NCBI RefSeq assembly: GCF_001936595.1
Contig: NZ_MLBG01000035.1
Coordinates: forward strand, 1-36,000
Source of the DNA: Desulfovibrio sp. DV
GTDB taxonomy: Bacteria > Desulfobacterota > Desulfovibrionia > Desulfovibrionales > Desulfovibrionaceae
Length of the DNA: 36,000 nt
Direction: 5' to 3'
How positions within the stretch are numbered: position 1 is the first letter of the stretch; each line of letters opens with the position of its first letter. The notes under the pieces were generated by a model. The model was not told the DNA's origin and did not search any database. It saw only the letters and a program-made list of their open reading frames with translations. Positions 22,719-29,532 of this stretch are shown here, one piece after another. A program made the translations under genes and the position numbers.

Positions 22719-23447
22719 CTACTTTTTACCGATGCTTCGGCCCGACGCCCCGGCCACCCCGCTGGCCCCCTCTCCGCCGGCCCGGCCCAGACGCCGCGCC
22801 GCAACGAACCAGCGCTCATAATCCGTGCCGGACAAACGGTCCACGCCAACGCCCCCGCGCCTGGGGCTTGAGTGAAGCATCCGGCCGCTGCCCAGATAGA
22901 TGCCGACATGGCTGATGCCCACCTCCCGATTGGTGGCGAAAAAAAGCAGATCCCCGGGAGCCAGCTCGGCGGCGGACACCGGCGCGCCAAGGCCGGCCTG
23001 CAACCGGCTTTGGCGGGGCAGATTGCAGCCGAAGCCGGCATAGACGGCCCGGGTCAGGCCGGAGCAGTCAATGCCGGCTGCCGTGTCGCCGCCCAGACGA
23101 TACGGAGCGCCCATATACGGCGCGGCCATGCGCATGATCCGCTCGCCGGCTTCGGACAGCGGTCCCAGGTCCACGGGCATGGCCCGGGCCAGGGGCGGGC
23201 CACCCAGGGCGTCTTGTTCCCGAAGGGCCCGCATAAGGGCCTCGTGTTCGGCCTTGCCCTCAAAAAGGGGCTTGTAGTGCTCGTTGATCTTGGTGGGGCT
23301 GGTGTGGAGCATCCCCAGACTGTCCTCATAGCCGTACACGGTCCGGGCTTGTCCCGGCCCGGCGGCCAGGACGGTCAGGGCACAGGCCATAAGCCCGGCA
23401 ACGGCGCACCGGCGCACCCGGCAGGCAAAAACGGGCCGGGCGCGCAT
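22719..23447 (-). CDS. NlpC/P60 family cell-wall hydrolase
   Basis: A 242-residue secreted endopeptidase that cuts peptidoglycan stem peptides. It has an N-terminal signal (AVAGLMACALTVLAAGPGQA), a short N-terminal DUF4124-like part (RTVYGYEDSLGMLHTSPTKI), then the NlpC/P60 domain (about 100-220) with catalytic C128 in GIDCSGLTRAVY, H180 in GISHVGIYLG and H192 in MLHSSPRRGG. The ATG at 23447 overlaps the histidine kinase stop by 4 bp (ATGA), which fixes the start; the longer open frame upstream lies inside the kinase gene. The tail after 225 is Gly/Ala-rich and unstructured. Confidence 0.9.
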   Translation of the reverse strand: MRARPVFACRVRRCAVAGLMACALTVLAAGPGQARTVYGYEDSLGMLHTSPTKINEHYKPLFEGKAEHEALMRALREQDALGGPPLARAMPVDLGPLSEAGERIMRMAAPYMGAPYRLGGDTAAGIDCSGLTRAVYAGFGCNLPRQSRLQAGLGAPVSAAELAPGDLLFFATNREVGISHVGIYLGSGRMLHSSPRRGGVGVDRLSGTDYERWFVAARRLGRAGGEGASGVAGASGRSIGKK

Positions 23448-24799
23448 CAGACCCCGCCGTAGACGATGCGCCGACCGTCGTCGATGCGCACGGTTTTGAC
23501 GCATTCGCGTCGAAAAGCGCACAGTTCCTGACCGCAACGGTCGTGGACGCCCCAGGCGAAACACGGGGAAAAGCCCTCGCGTTTCTGGATGGCCCGCACG
23601 GCGTCGATGGTGGTCAGGCCCGAGACGTCCAGGCCCAATTCGCGGGCCTTGGTCTTGAGTTCCCGCACATCGAGCCCCATGGGCCCGTAAAAGGCTTCGC
23701 GGCCAAGGCCGGCCTCAGGGGTGTCGAAAAGACGAACGGCCACTGTCGTGCCGCCGTCTTCGTTCCCGCGCAGATCGATCTCGCCGTTGTGTTCGAGCAC
23801 GGCCTTGCGGGCCAGACTGAGACCGATGCCCGCCCCCCGGGCCTTGGTGGTGAAAAAGGGGTCGAAAACAAAGGCCCGCAACTCGCTTCGCACGCCGGGT
23901 CCGTTGTCGGCAATGGTGAGCTGGCAGGCGTCGTCGCGCCGGGAGAGGCCAACGGCGAGGGTCACGGCTTCCCGTCCGGCAAACTCCACCGCATTGAGCA
24001 GTATTTCATCAAAGGCCTGTCCAAGCAGGGATTCGTCAGCCACGATTTCCACGTCTTCAAGGGACAGCCGGCAGTCCACCCGCTTGTGCAGCCCGGCCGC
24101 CGTTTCCGTTGCCCGAGCCACCGCTTCCTCGACCATCCGGCCAAGGTGCACGGCGGTAAAGCGCGGCTGGGCCAGGGAAGCCAGGCGCACCACAGCGCCG
24201 ACGAGATCTTCCAGCCGCCGGGCCTCCTGAAAAATAATATCCGGGTGATCCGTGGAAAGATGCCGTTCCTTGTGTTCGCGCAACAGCTTTAAGGCAAAGC
24301 CGCCGATGGCCGCTGCCGGATTGCGAATCTGGTGGGCCACGGACAGGGCAAGGTTGTTGAGGCTCTCGATCATGTCGTGCTGGAGACGGTTTTTCTCGCG
24401 AAGCGCGGCCGTCTCGCGTTCCCGGCTCCGGTACAGGGCCGTGACGTCGTCGAAAAGAAGGGTCACCCCGACCGGCCTGTCATCGATGCGCGGGCAGCAG
24501 GCGGTCATGGAAAACCGCCGCATCTCGCCGTCCGGGCGCTGGTAATCAGCCAGACAGTGGCGGAAAGGCCGATCCCGTTCCACGGCTTCGATCAAATTGC
24601 GATTAAACGATTCGTTGACCGGCCCGGCCTGCAGGAGCGTGCGCCAATCGCACCCGTCCAGGGCTTCCGGGGGAAGGCCGAGCAGTTGCACAGCCGACGG
24701 GCTGGCGGCAATGATGGTGCCTCGCGGGCCGATGACGAGCAGCCCTACGGGAATGGTCTTGATGACGTTTTGGACGAGTATCTGTCTGACGCTTGGCAT
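23447..24799 (-). CDS. PAS-domain sensor histidine kinase with a SAP-like, Cys-rich C-terminal module
   Basis: A 450-residue soluble kinase. It has a PAS domain (about 8-125; IPVGLLVIGPRGTIIAASPSAVQLLGLP), a short coiled linker, a phosphoacceptor helix with H156 in LSVAHQIRNPAAAIGGFA, and an ATPase domain with LNAVEFA, IADNGPGV, FFTTKARGAGIGLSLARKAV. No membrane segment is seen, so the signal is cytoplasmic. Residues about 375-450 form an extra module: LDVRELKTKARELGLDVSGL (SAP/Rho-N-like), RAIQKREGF, then Cys413, Cys422, Cys427 and Cys433. Such SAP-like plus four-Cys units are found as separate small proteins in Deltaproteobacteria, to my knowledge. No response regulator lies next to it. ATG 24799 is chosen where the conserved region begins; its ribosome site is weak. 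Confidence 0.88.
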   Translation of the reverse strand: MPSVRQILVQNVIKTIPVGLLVIGPRGTIIAASPSAVQLLGLPPEALDGCDWRTLLQAGPVNESFNRNLIEAVERDRPFRHCLADYQRPDGEMRRFSMTACCPRIDDRPVGVTLLFDDVTALYRSRERETAALREKNRLQHDMIESLNNLALSVAHQIRNPAAAIGGFALKLLREHKERHLSTDHPDIIFQEARRLEDLVGAVVRLASLAQPRFTAVHLGRMVEEAVARATETAAGLHKRVDCRLSLEDVEIVADESLLGQAFDEILLNAVEFAGREAVTLAVGLSRRDDACQLTIADNGPGVRSELRAFVFDPFFTTKARGAGIGLSLARKAVLEHNGEIDLRGNEDGGTTVAVRLFDTPEAGLGREAFYGPMGLDVRELKTKARELGLDVSGLTTIDAVRAIQKREGFSPCFAWGVHDRCGQELCAFRRECVKTVRIDDGRRIVYGGV

Positions 24800-24842
24800 G
24801 GCGCGGTCCCGGCCTGCACGGATATCGTCCCTTGTTAGGCCC

Positions 24843-24875
24843 GCATCGGCCCGAAGACAAGCCCCGGGCCGATGC
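24843..24875 (-). terminator. Hairpin between the DsbA-like gene and the histidine kinase
   Basis: GCATCGGCCCG (24843-24853) pairs with CGGGCCGATGC (24865-24875), an 11-bp perfect stem with an 11-nt loop. It lies just after the stop of the DsbA-like gene (minus strand) but lacks a T tract, so it is a possible transcript end or stabiliser. Confidence 0.45.
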
Positions 24876-24889
24876 ATAAGGTTTATTGG

Positions 24890-25669
24890 CTACGGGGTGT
24901 TGGCCGCTTTGCCGGCCTTGGCCGCAACCCCGACGAATTCCTCAAGAATTTCAATAGGGACGGCACCTCTGACCGGTGCTCCGTTCACCAGGAAAACCGG
25001 CGTTCCCTCGAACCCGAAATCCCGGGCTTCCTTGGTATCCGCCGCCACCCGGTCGGCCAGATCCTTGCGCTTCAGGTCCTCGGCCAGCTTTTTGGCATCA
25101 GCCCCGACTTCCTTGGCAATGGCGTCGAGGACTTCGTCGCCCTTTTCCGACACGTCTTTTTGCCGGGCAAAGACCCCGTCCATGAACGCCCAGGCCTTTT
25201 TGGGGTCCTGTAGGTTTATGGCTTCGAAATACAACGCGGCCCGGATGCTGTTTTTGCCGGTGGCAAAATGCTTAAAGACCAATCGGGTGTCTTCCGGGTG
25301 GTTCTCGATCAAGGTCTTGACCGTACCCGAAGCCTGTCCGCAAAAATGGCACAGGAAATCGGAATACTCCACAATGGTTACAGGGGCGTTTTGCGGTCCA
25401 AGCGAGGCCCGGCCGGCTTCCAGGACCGGGGTCAACGGTTTGGCCAGGGATTGGGCGAAACGAACCCGTTCAAGTTCCTTCTGGCGTGCCCGGGCAGTGG
25501 TTTCGATCACTTCCAGCACGGCCGGGCCCTGCTGCCGGATCGCCTCAAGCACTATTTCAGGATGGTCCCGCAACACCTTGCGAACCCGCTCAACATCATC
25601 TTCAGCCTTGGCCGGCTGCGCCATCGTGCAGACCAGCGCTGCCGCGACAAGCCAACTCCATTTGCCCAT
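24890..25669 (-). CDS. DsbA/Com1-like periplasmic thiol-disulfide oxidoreductase
   Basis: A 259-residue exported thioredoxin-fold protein. It has a signal peptide (MGKWSWLVAAALVCTMAQPAKA), a helical pre-region (about 25-75; VRKVLRDHPEIVLEAIRQQGPAVLEVIE), as in many Com1-type proteins, then the DsbA domain with VTIVEYSDFLCHFCGQ (active-site CHFC, C107 and C110) and the cis-Pro loop FEGTPVFLVNG. It probably oxidises or isomerises disulfides in secreted proteins. GGAGGAAGC directly before the ATG at 25669 decides the start; a much longer open frame upstream is not real. It is the first gene of the minus-strand run. Confidence 0.92.
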   Translation of the reverse strand: MGKWSWLVAAALVCTMAQPAKAEDDVERVRKVLRDHPEIVLEAIRQQGPAVLEVIETTARARQKELERVRFAQSLAKPLTPVLEAGRASLGPQNAPVTIVEYSDFLCHFCGQASGTVKTLIENHPEDTRLVFKHFATGKNSIRAALYFEAINLQDPKKAWAFMDGVFARQKDVSEKGDEVLDAIAKEVGADAKKLAEDLKRKDLADRVAADTKEARDFGFEGTPVFLVNGAPVRGAVPIEILEEFVGVAAKAGKAANTP

Positions 25670-25786
25670 GCTTCCTCCGATACCCGCCACAACGGCGTTT
25701 TGATATGGCCGCTTCATAAACCCTTTCCCCCGGGCTGTCATCAACCGGCCATCGACGAAACCGGCCATGGATGGTAGTCTTGCCCC

Positions 25787-25876
25787 ATGGAATACCTGCT
25801 GGTCATGGCCGCCCTGGTTATCGGACTGCTGGCCTTTTGTCTGACCGGATCGCGCCAAGGCCCGGGCGGCACCTGA
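25787..25876 (+). CDS. Possible 29-residue single-span membrane peptide
   Basis: An ATG at 25787 opens 29 codons, MEYLLVMAALVIGLLAFCLT then GSRQGPGGT, ending in TGA. Most of it is one clear hydrophobic span with a short polar tail. The ribosome site is weak (GGATGG about 12 bp upstream). The remaining parts of the gap 25670-25972 show nothing else. It may be a genuine small membrane protein ahead of the rhodanese gene, or a chance frame. Confidence 0.35.
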   Translation: MEYLLVMAALVIGLLAFCLTGSRQGPGGT

Positions 25877-25972
25877 CTGCCCGATGCCTGTCGCCGGAGG
25901 CGGCCGGAAACTGAAGCGTGCAAACCGGAGAAGCCCGAACAAATCTCCAAGCCTCCCCAGTAGGACCCGACC

Positions 25973-26515
25973 ATGCCGCGATGCCCGACTCTGCCCAGCC
26001 GATGCGGCCTTTCCGGCCTGCTGGTCCTGTTTTTTTGCCTGCTCGCCACCGCCTGCCAGCGGCCGCCTGCCGACGACGCCGCCCGCCTGATCCGGGTCAA
26101 TGAGCTGTATGCCGGCTACAAGCAGGATTTCCCGGATGCGCCGGAAATTTCCCCTGGTGCGGCGCTGTCCCTGCAGCACCAGGGCAAGGCCGTCTTTATC
26201 GACGCCCGCAGCGACGCGGAACGCGCCGTATCCACGCTGCCGGGAGCCCTCACCGTGGAACAGTTTACCAATGATCCCGGCCGTTTTGCCGGCAAGACCG
26301 TGGTGGCCTACTGCACCATCGGCTATCGCAGCGGGCTGCTTGCCCAGAAACTCAGCCGGCAAGGCATCCCCGTGGCCAATCTGGCCGCCGGACTGCTTGG
26401 CTGGCTCCATGCCGGGGGCACCCTGGTCGACGCCAAAGGCGCGCCAACCAAGCAGGTGCATGTCTACGGCCGTACCTGGGATCTGGCCCCCCTGGGCTAC
26501 TCTGCCGTGTGGTGA
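25973..26515 (+). CDS. Rhodanese-domain lipoprotein
   Basis: A 180-residue exported protein with a lipobox-like LLATAC (Cys28), then a rhodanese domain (about 55-150): AVFIDARSDAERAVSTLPGAL and the active-site loop AYCTIGYRSG with catalytic Cys114, so persulfide chemistry is possible. It continues with NLAAGLLGWLHAGGTLVDAKGAPTKQVHVYGRTWDLAPLGYSAVW, a C-terminal stretch that recurs in a distinct group of rhodaneses, as I recall. It converges on, and overlaps by 19 bp, the glycosyltransferase gene on the other strand. The lipobox has Ala instead of Leu at -3, so lipidation is likely but not sure. Confidence 0.88.
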   Translation: MPRCPTLPSRCGLSGLLVLFFCLLATACQRPPADDAARLIRVNELYAGYKQDFPDAPEISPGAALSLQHQGKAVFIDARSDAERAVSTLPGALTVEQFTNDPGRFAGKTVVAYCTIGYRSGLLAQKLSRQGIPVANLAAGLLGWLHAGGTLVDAKGAPTKQVHVYGRTWDLAPLGYSAVW

Positions 26516-28563
26516 GACGGCCGGCCATAGTAGCGCCTGTAATACCGCCGGCCGGTTGGATCGGCCAGCCCCAGACGCCGGGCGGCCAGATAGGCCAGAA
26601 AGAGCCGCACCACCCCGGCGGCCTTGCCGCCAAAACCCGGGCCGGCCCAGCGCCGCCCGGACACCACGATGCCGCCCCCAAGACTGATCGTCTCCCCGAT
26701 GCTGCGAAGCCGCAGGGAGAGCTCCACATCTTCCATGAGCGCCATATCCGGAAATCCGCCGGCGGCAGACAAAGCCTCGCGCCGAAAAAACTGTCCCTGG
26801 TCGCCAAAGCCGATGCCGGTAGCCAAAGCGCGCAGCGCATTGAGCCCGGTGAGCAGGGTCAGTCCCCGGCCCGAGGCGTCAAACCGCATCCCGACCACGC
26901 CGCCGGCCACCTCGGGCCAACTATTGAGCGCCCGGACGATGCGGGCCGGCACATCCGGGTCAAGGACGGCGTCGGCATGAAGCACCAGCACGGCATCAGT
27001 CCGGCAGTCGCGAAGGGCCGTCGCAATCTGCCCGCCCCGGCCGCCGCCCGACACAACCACCCGGGCGCCGTACAGGCTGGCCAGGGCCACGGTCCGGTCG
27101 CCTGAGCCGCCGTCGGCCACCACCACATCGGCAACCCCTGTCTGCCTCAGGGACCCGAGGCAGCGGCCAATGACGGCCTGTTCGTTTCGGGTCGGCACAA
27201 TAACCGAAAGCGTGCGTACAGGCCCGAAGGCGGTTCGCCGGGCAACAAAGGCCGGCCGGCGAAGCCTCCAGGCCAACAGCCACAGAAACGGCAGCCAGGC
27301 GGCGGCCAGGGCCGCCCCTTCCCCGCCAAGGCCGGACCCGCGCAACCAAGCCGGCGCGGTGACCAAACCCTGGGCGGCCAGCAGCCACAACACCGGCCAG
27401 CCGGGACGCAGCACCCAAAACGGCACGACAACCAGGAAATACCAGGGATAGACCGTCGGCAGACAGGCAAGCACCGTGAGCATGGCCCAAAGCCCGCCCC
27501 GAAGGGGGTCTGCCACAGCCAGCCAGCCCACAGCCAGGACAGCCGCGCCAACAGCCAGGGACACGGCCGGGGCCGCCCCGCCCAGGACCGGCTGGAAAAG
27601 GGCCGCCACCGGCCCGCCATGGGACACAAAACCGGCGAAAACGGCCAGGGAACGAAATACGCCCCAGCCAGCCTCGCGGTAGGGCCAGAAGCAGGCCAGG
27701 GGCAGGAGGCACCACAGCGACTTGGACAAGTTCCCTGGCCGCAGAAAAAACGCGATGAGCACCAGGGCCGGATATTTGACCATACCGGCTGCACCCAGCC
27801 AGAAAAAGCCCCAGCCGTCGCGGCGGCCGTCAAAAGCGGCCAGGGCCAAAACCACAGCCAGGGCCACCAGGGCATCGAGATGGCCCTCGCCCGCCCCCAT
27901 GGCCAGGGTCAGGGGACTTAACGCAAAAAAAGCCAGCCAGGCCGGCGGCAGGCGACGGGCGGCCAAAACCCGGGCCAGGACCAGGCAGGCGGCCAGATCG
28001 GCCAGCAGGGCCAGGGCCTTGAAAGCGGCCGGCGTGGGCGAGAGAGCGGCCGTAAACCGGCAGACCAGTTCGGCCAGAGGCGGGTAAGCCGCCGAAAGCT
28101 CGGGATGGTTGACCCGGGCAAGGCGCTTTTGGCCGGCCTCGGAGAGCAGGGACGGCACAGCCGCATCCCCAGGGGCGAGCCGGTAGGGGTTGGCGCCGGC
28201 GGATTGCATGTCACCTTCGACGATGTAGCGGTTGACGTCGGAATCGGCCGACCAGGCCCAGCCAAAAAGCAGTCTGACGAACACGGCCAGGGCCAGGATG
28301 CCCGCCGTGGTCCCCCGCCTGGTCCGGTCGGCCGGAAAACGCCGCACGCTCCAGGCCAGGGCGGCAAACGAGGCCAGAAAAAAAACGCAAAAAACCAGCC
28401 GGCCGGCCTCGTACCGACCGCACAGGGCCAGCCCTGCCAAGACGGCCGTAAGGACCGCGAACCGCCAGAAATCCATCACCGTGTTCGGTGCGATTGCACC
28501 TCGCAGACCAGGGTTGGATACAGATCGGGGGAAAGAGCCCGACCCGGGTGAGGCCTCGATCAC
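26497..28563 (-). CDS. Fused GT-C membrane glycosyltransferase and GT2 glycosyltransferase
   Basis: A 688-residue two-part enzyme. Residues about 30-445 are a polytopic GT-C-type transferase with many hydrophobic spans and a first-loop acidic motif in WSADSDVNRYIVEGDMQSAGANPYRLAP (D-x-D like), plus HPELSAAYPPLAELVC. Residues about 450-688 are a soluble GT2 domain: LSVIVPTRNEQAVIGRCLGSL, VVVADGGSGDRTVALA, GARVVVSGGGRGGQI, VLVLHADAVLDPD, GFGDQGQFFRREAL, GGFPDMALMEDVELSLRL. The GT2 part resembles TIGR04283, a family linked in databases to arsenosugar biosynthesis. The GTG at 28563 overlaps the DUF547 stop (GTGA), suggesting coupling; an ATG at 28476 is an alternative start. The stop overlaps the convergent rhodanese gene. 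Confidence 0.85.
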   Translation of the reverse strand: MIEASPGSGSFPRSVSNPGLRGAIAPNTVMDFWRFAVLTAVLAGLALCGRYEAGRLVFCVFFLASFAALAWSVRRFPADRTRRGTTAGILALAVFVRLLFGWAWSADSDVNRYIVEGDMQSAGANPYRLAPGDAAVPSLLSEAGQKRLARVNHPELSAAYPPLAELVCRFTAALSPTPAAFKALALLADLAACLVLARVLAARRLPPAWLAFFALSPLTLAMGAGEGHLDALVALAVVLALAAFDGRRDGWGFFWLGAAGMVKYPALVLIAFFLRPGNLSKSLWCLLPLACFWPYREAGWGVFRSLAVFAGFVSHGGPVAALFQPVLGGAAPAVSLAVGAAVLAVGWLAVADPLRGGLWAMLTVLACLPTVYPWYFLVVVPFWVLRPGWPVLWLLAAQGLVTAPAWLRGSGLGGEGAALAAAWLPFLWLLAWRLRRPAFVARRTAFGPVRTLSVIVPTRNEQAVIGRCLGSLRQTGVADVVVADGGSGDRTVALASLYGARVVVSGGGRGGQIATALRDCRTDAVLVLHADAVLDPDVPARIVRALNSWPEVAGGVVGMRFDASGRGLTLLTGLNALRALATGIGFGDQGQFFRREALSAAGGFPDMALMEDVELSLRLRSIGETISLGGGIVVSGRRWAGPGFGGKAAGVVRLFLAYLAARRLGLADPTGRRYYRRYYGRPSHHTAE

Positions 28564-29351
28564 GGCTGCACCGCCGCGTCCCCGGTTTCAGGAGTCCGGG
28601 TTGGCAGGGGCCGGTCGTTAAGGGACCAGTCATAGTCGGTAAAGACAAGACGCCGGTCGGTAACGGTATCCAGGCTCGCGGCCAGCTGCGGCCCGGCATA
28701 GCGGCGGAGAAAGGCAAAGACACCGTCGGTGCCGCCGAAATCCTCGCTGTACCAGTCAAAAATCCGGCTGACGTGGAGTCTGGCTTGCCGGACAAAAGTA
28801 TTGGCCGGATTATTTATAAACGCCGCAGTCTGTGCCTCAAGCTGCACATCGAGGTCCACGCCCCTGTACGGTTGTGCAGCCAGCGGCGGACAGCTGCGTG
28901 AAGCGCAATTCAGGGCAAAATGCACCCGGGGATCTGGAAAATTGCGGCGTAAAATACCGTGTTCAATGTCATCAAGACTGACGACACCGCCATGGAGGCG
29001 TACAAATTTTCGTTTCCAGGGAGAACGAATGAAGCTGTCGGCTTCTTTTATAGAACGGATACCAGGCCAATGTTCGAGGATGAGTTGTATCGTCCATATA
29101 TTATAAGCATTAATATAATATGCCTTCCTATCAGCCTCATGCAAACCGACCGGATCAATGGCAGCCATACTGTCCAAAGCAACCTGGACCTGTTTTTCCT
29201 GTTCTTTCAAGCCGGAATAGTCCACGACGCCGTTTCGGACATGGGCGGCCAACAGTGCGCCGTAGGCATCCTGATACGACGGCTGGCCGCAAGCCTCGCC
29301 GGAAAATACGGCAAGCAGCAGCAAAATCGACAATTCCAACCACTGGCGCAT
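28560..29351 (-). CDS. DUF547-domain exported protein
   Basis: A 263-residue protein with an N-terminal signal sequence (LELSILLLLAVFSGEACG) and a DUF547 domain covering most of the rest. Characteristic blocks are VDYSGLKEQEKQVQVALDSM, DRKAYYINAYNIWTIQLILEHWP, SLDDIEHGILRRNFPDPRVHFALNCASRSCPPL. The domain's biochemical role is unknown; the conserved Asn, His and Cys residues hint at an enzyme (it is distantly compared with papain-like folds in some work). The start ATG at 29351 has GGGAGGGA upstream. It is coupled to the GT fusion by a 4-bp overlap and is the first gene of that pair. Local GC is lower around 29080-29130. Confidence 0.88.
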   Translation of the reverse strand: MRQWLELSILLLLAVFSGEACGQPSYQDAYGALLAAHVRNGVVDYSGLKEQEKQVQVALDSMAAIDPVGLHEADRKAYYINAYNIWTIQLILEHWPGIRSIKEADSFIRSPWKRKFVRLHGGVVSLDDIEHGILRRNFPDPRVHFALNCASRSCPPLAAQPYRGVDLDVQLEAQTAAFINNPANTFVRQARLHVSRIFDWYSEDFGGTDGVFAFLRRYAGPQLAASLDTVTDRRLVFTDYDWSLNDRPLPTRTPETGDAAVQP

Positions 29352-29441
29352 ACATCCCTCCCCGGGCCGGGGGTGTGTGCCCGAACACGGGCCATCAAAG
29401 CCGCACTACCGAAACTTCAATGCGGGGCTGCAGAAAACCAA

Positions 29442-29470
29442 TTGAATTCCTTTCCAGATTATCACATACT
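29442..29470 (+). promoter_or_regulatory. Possible promoter of the hybrid sensor kinase
   Basis: TTGAAT (29442-29447), a 17-bp spacer and CATACT (29465-29470). Each hexamer matches 4 of 6. It lies in the AT-richer divergent region between the DUF547 gene and the kinase, about 60 bp before the kinase ATG. Confidence 0.35.
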
Positions 29471-29532
29471 CAGTCGAGAACAGTCGGTGTTTTTGAGCCG
29501 CTTGCCAACACAAAAAAATCGACCATCATGCT

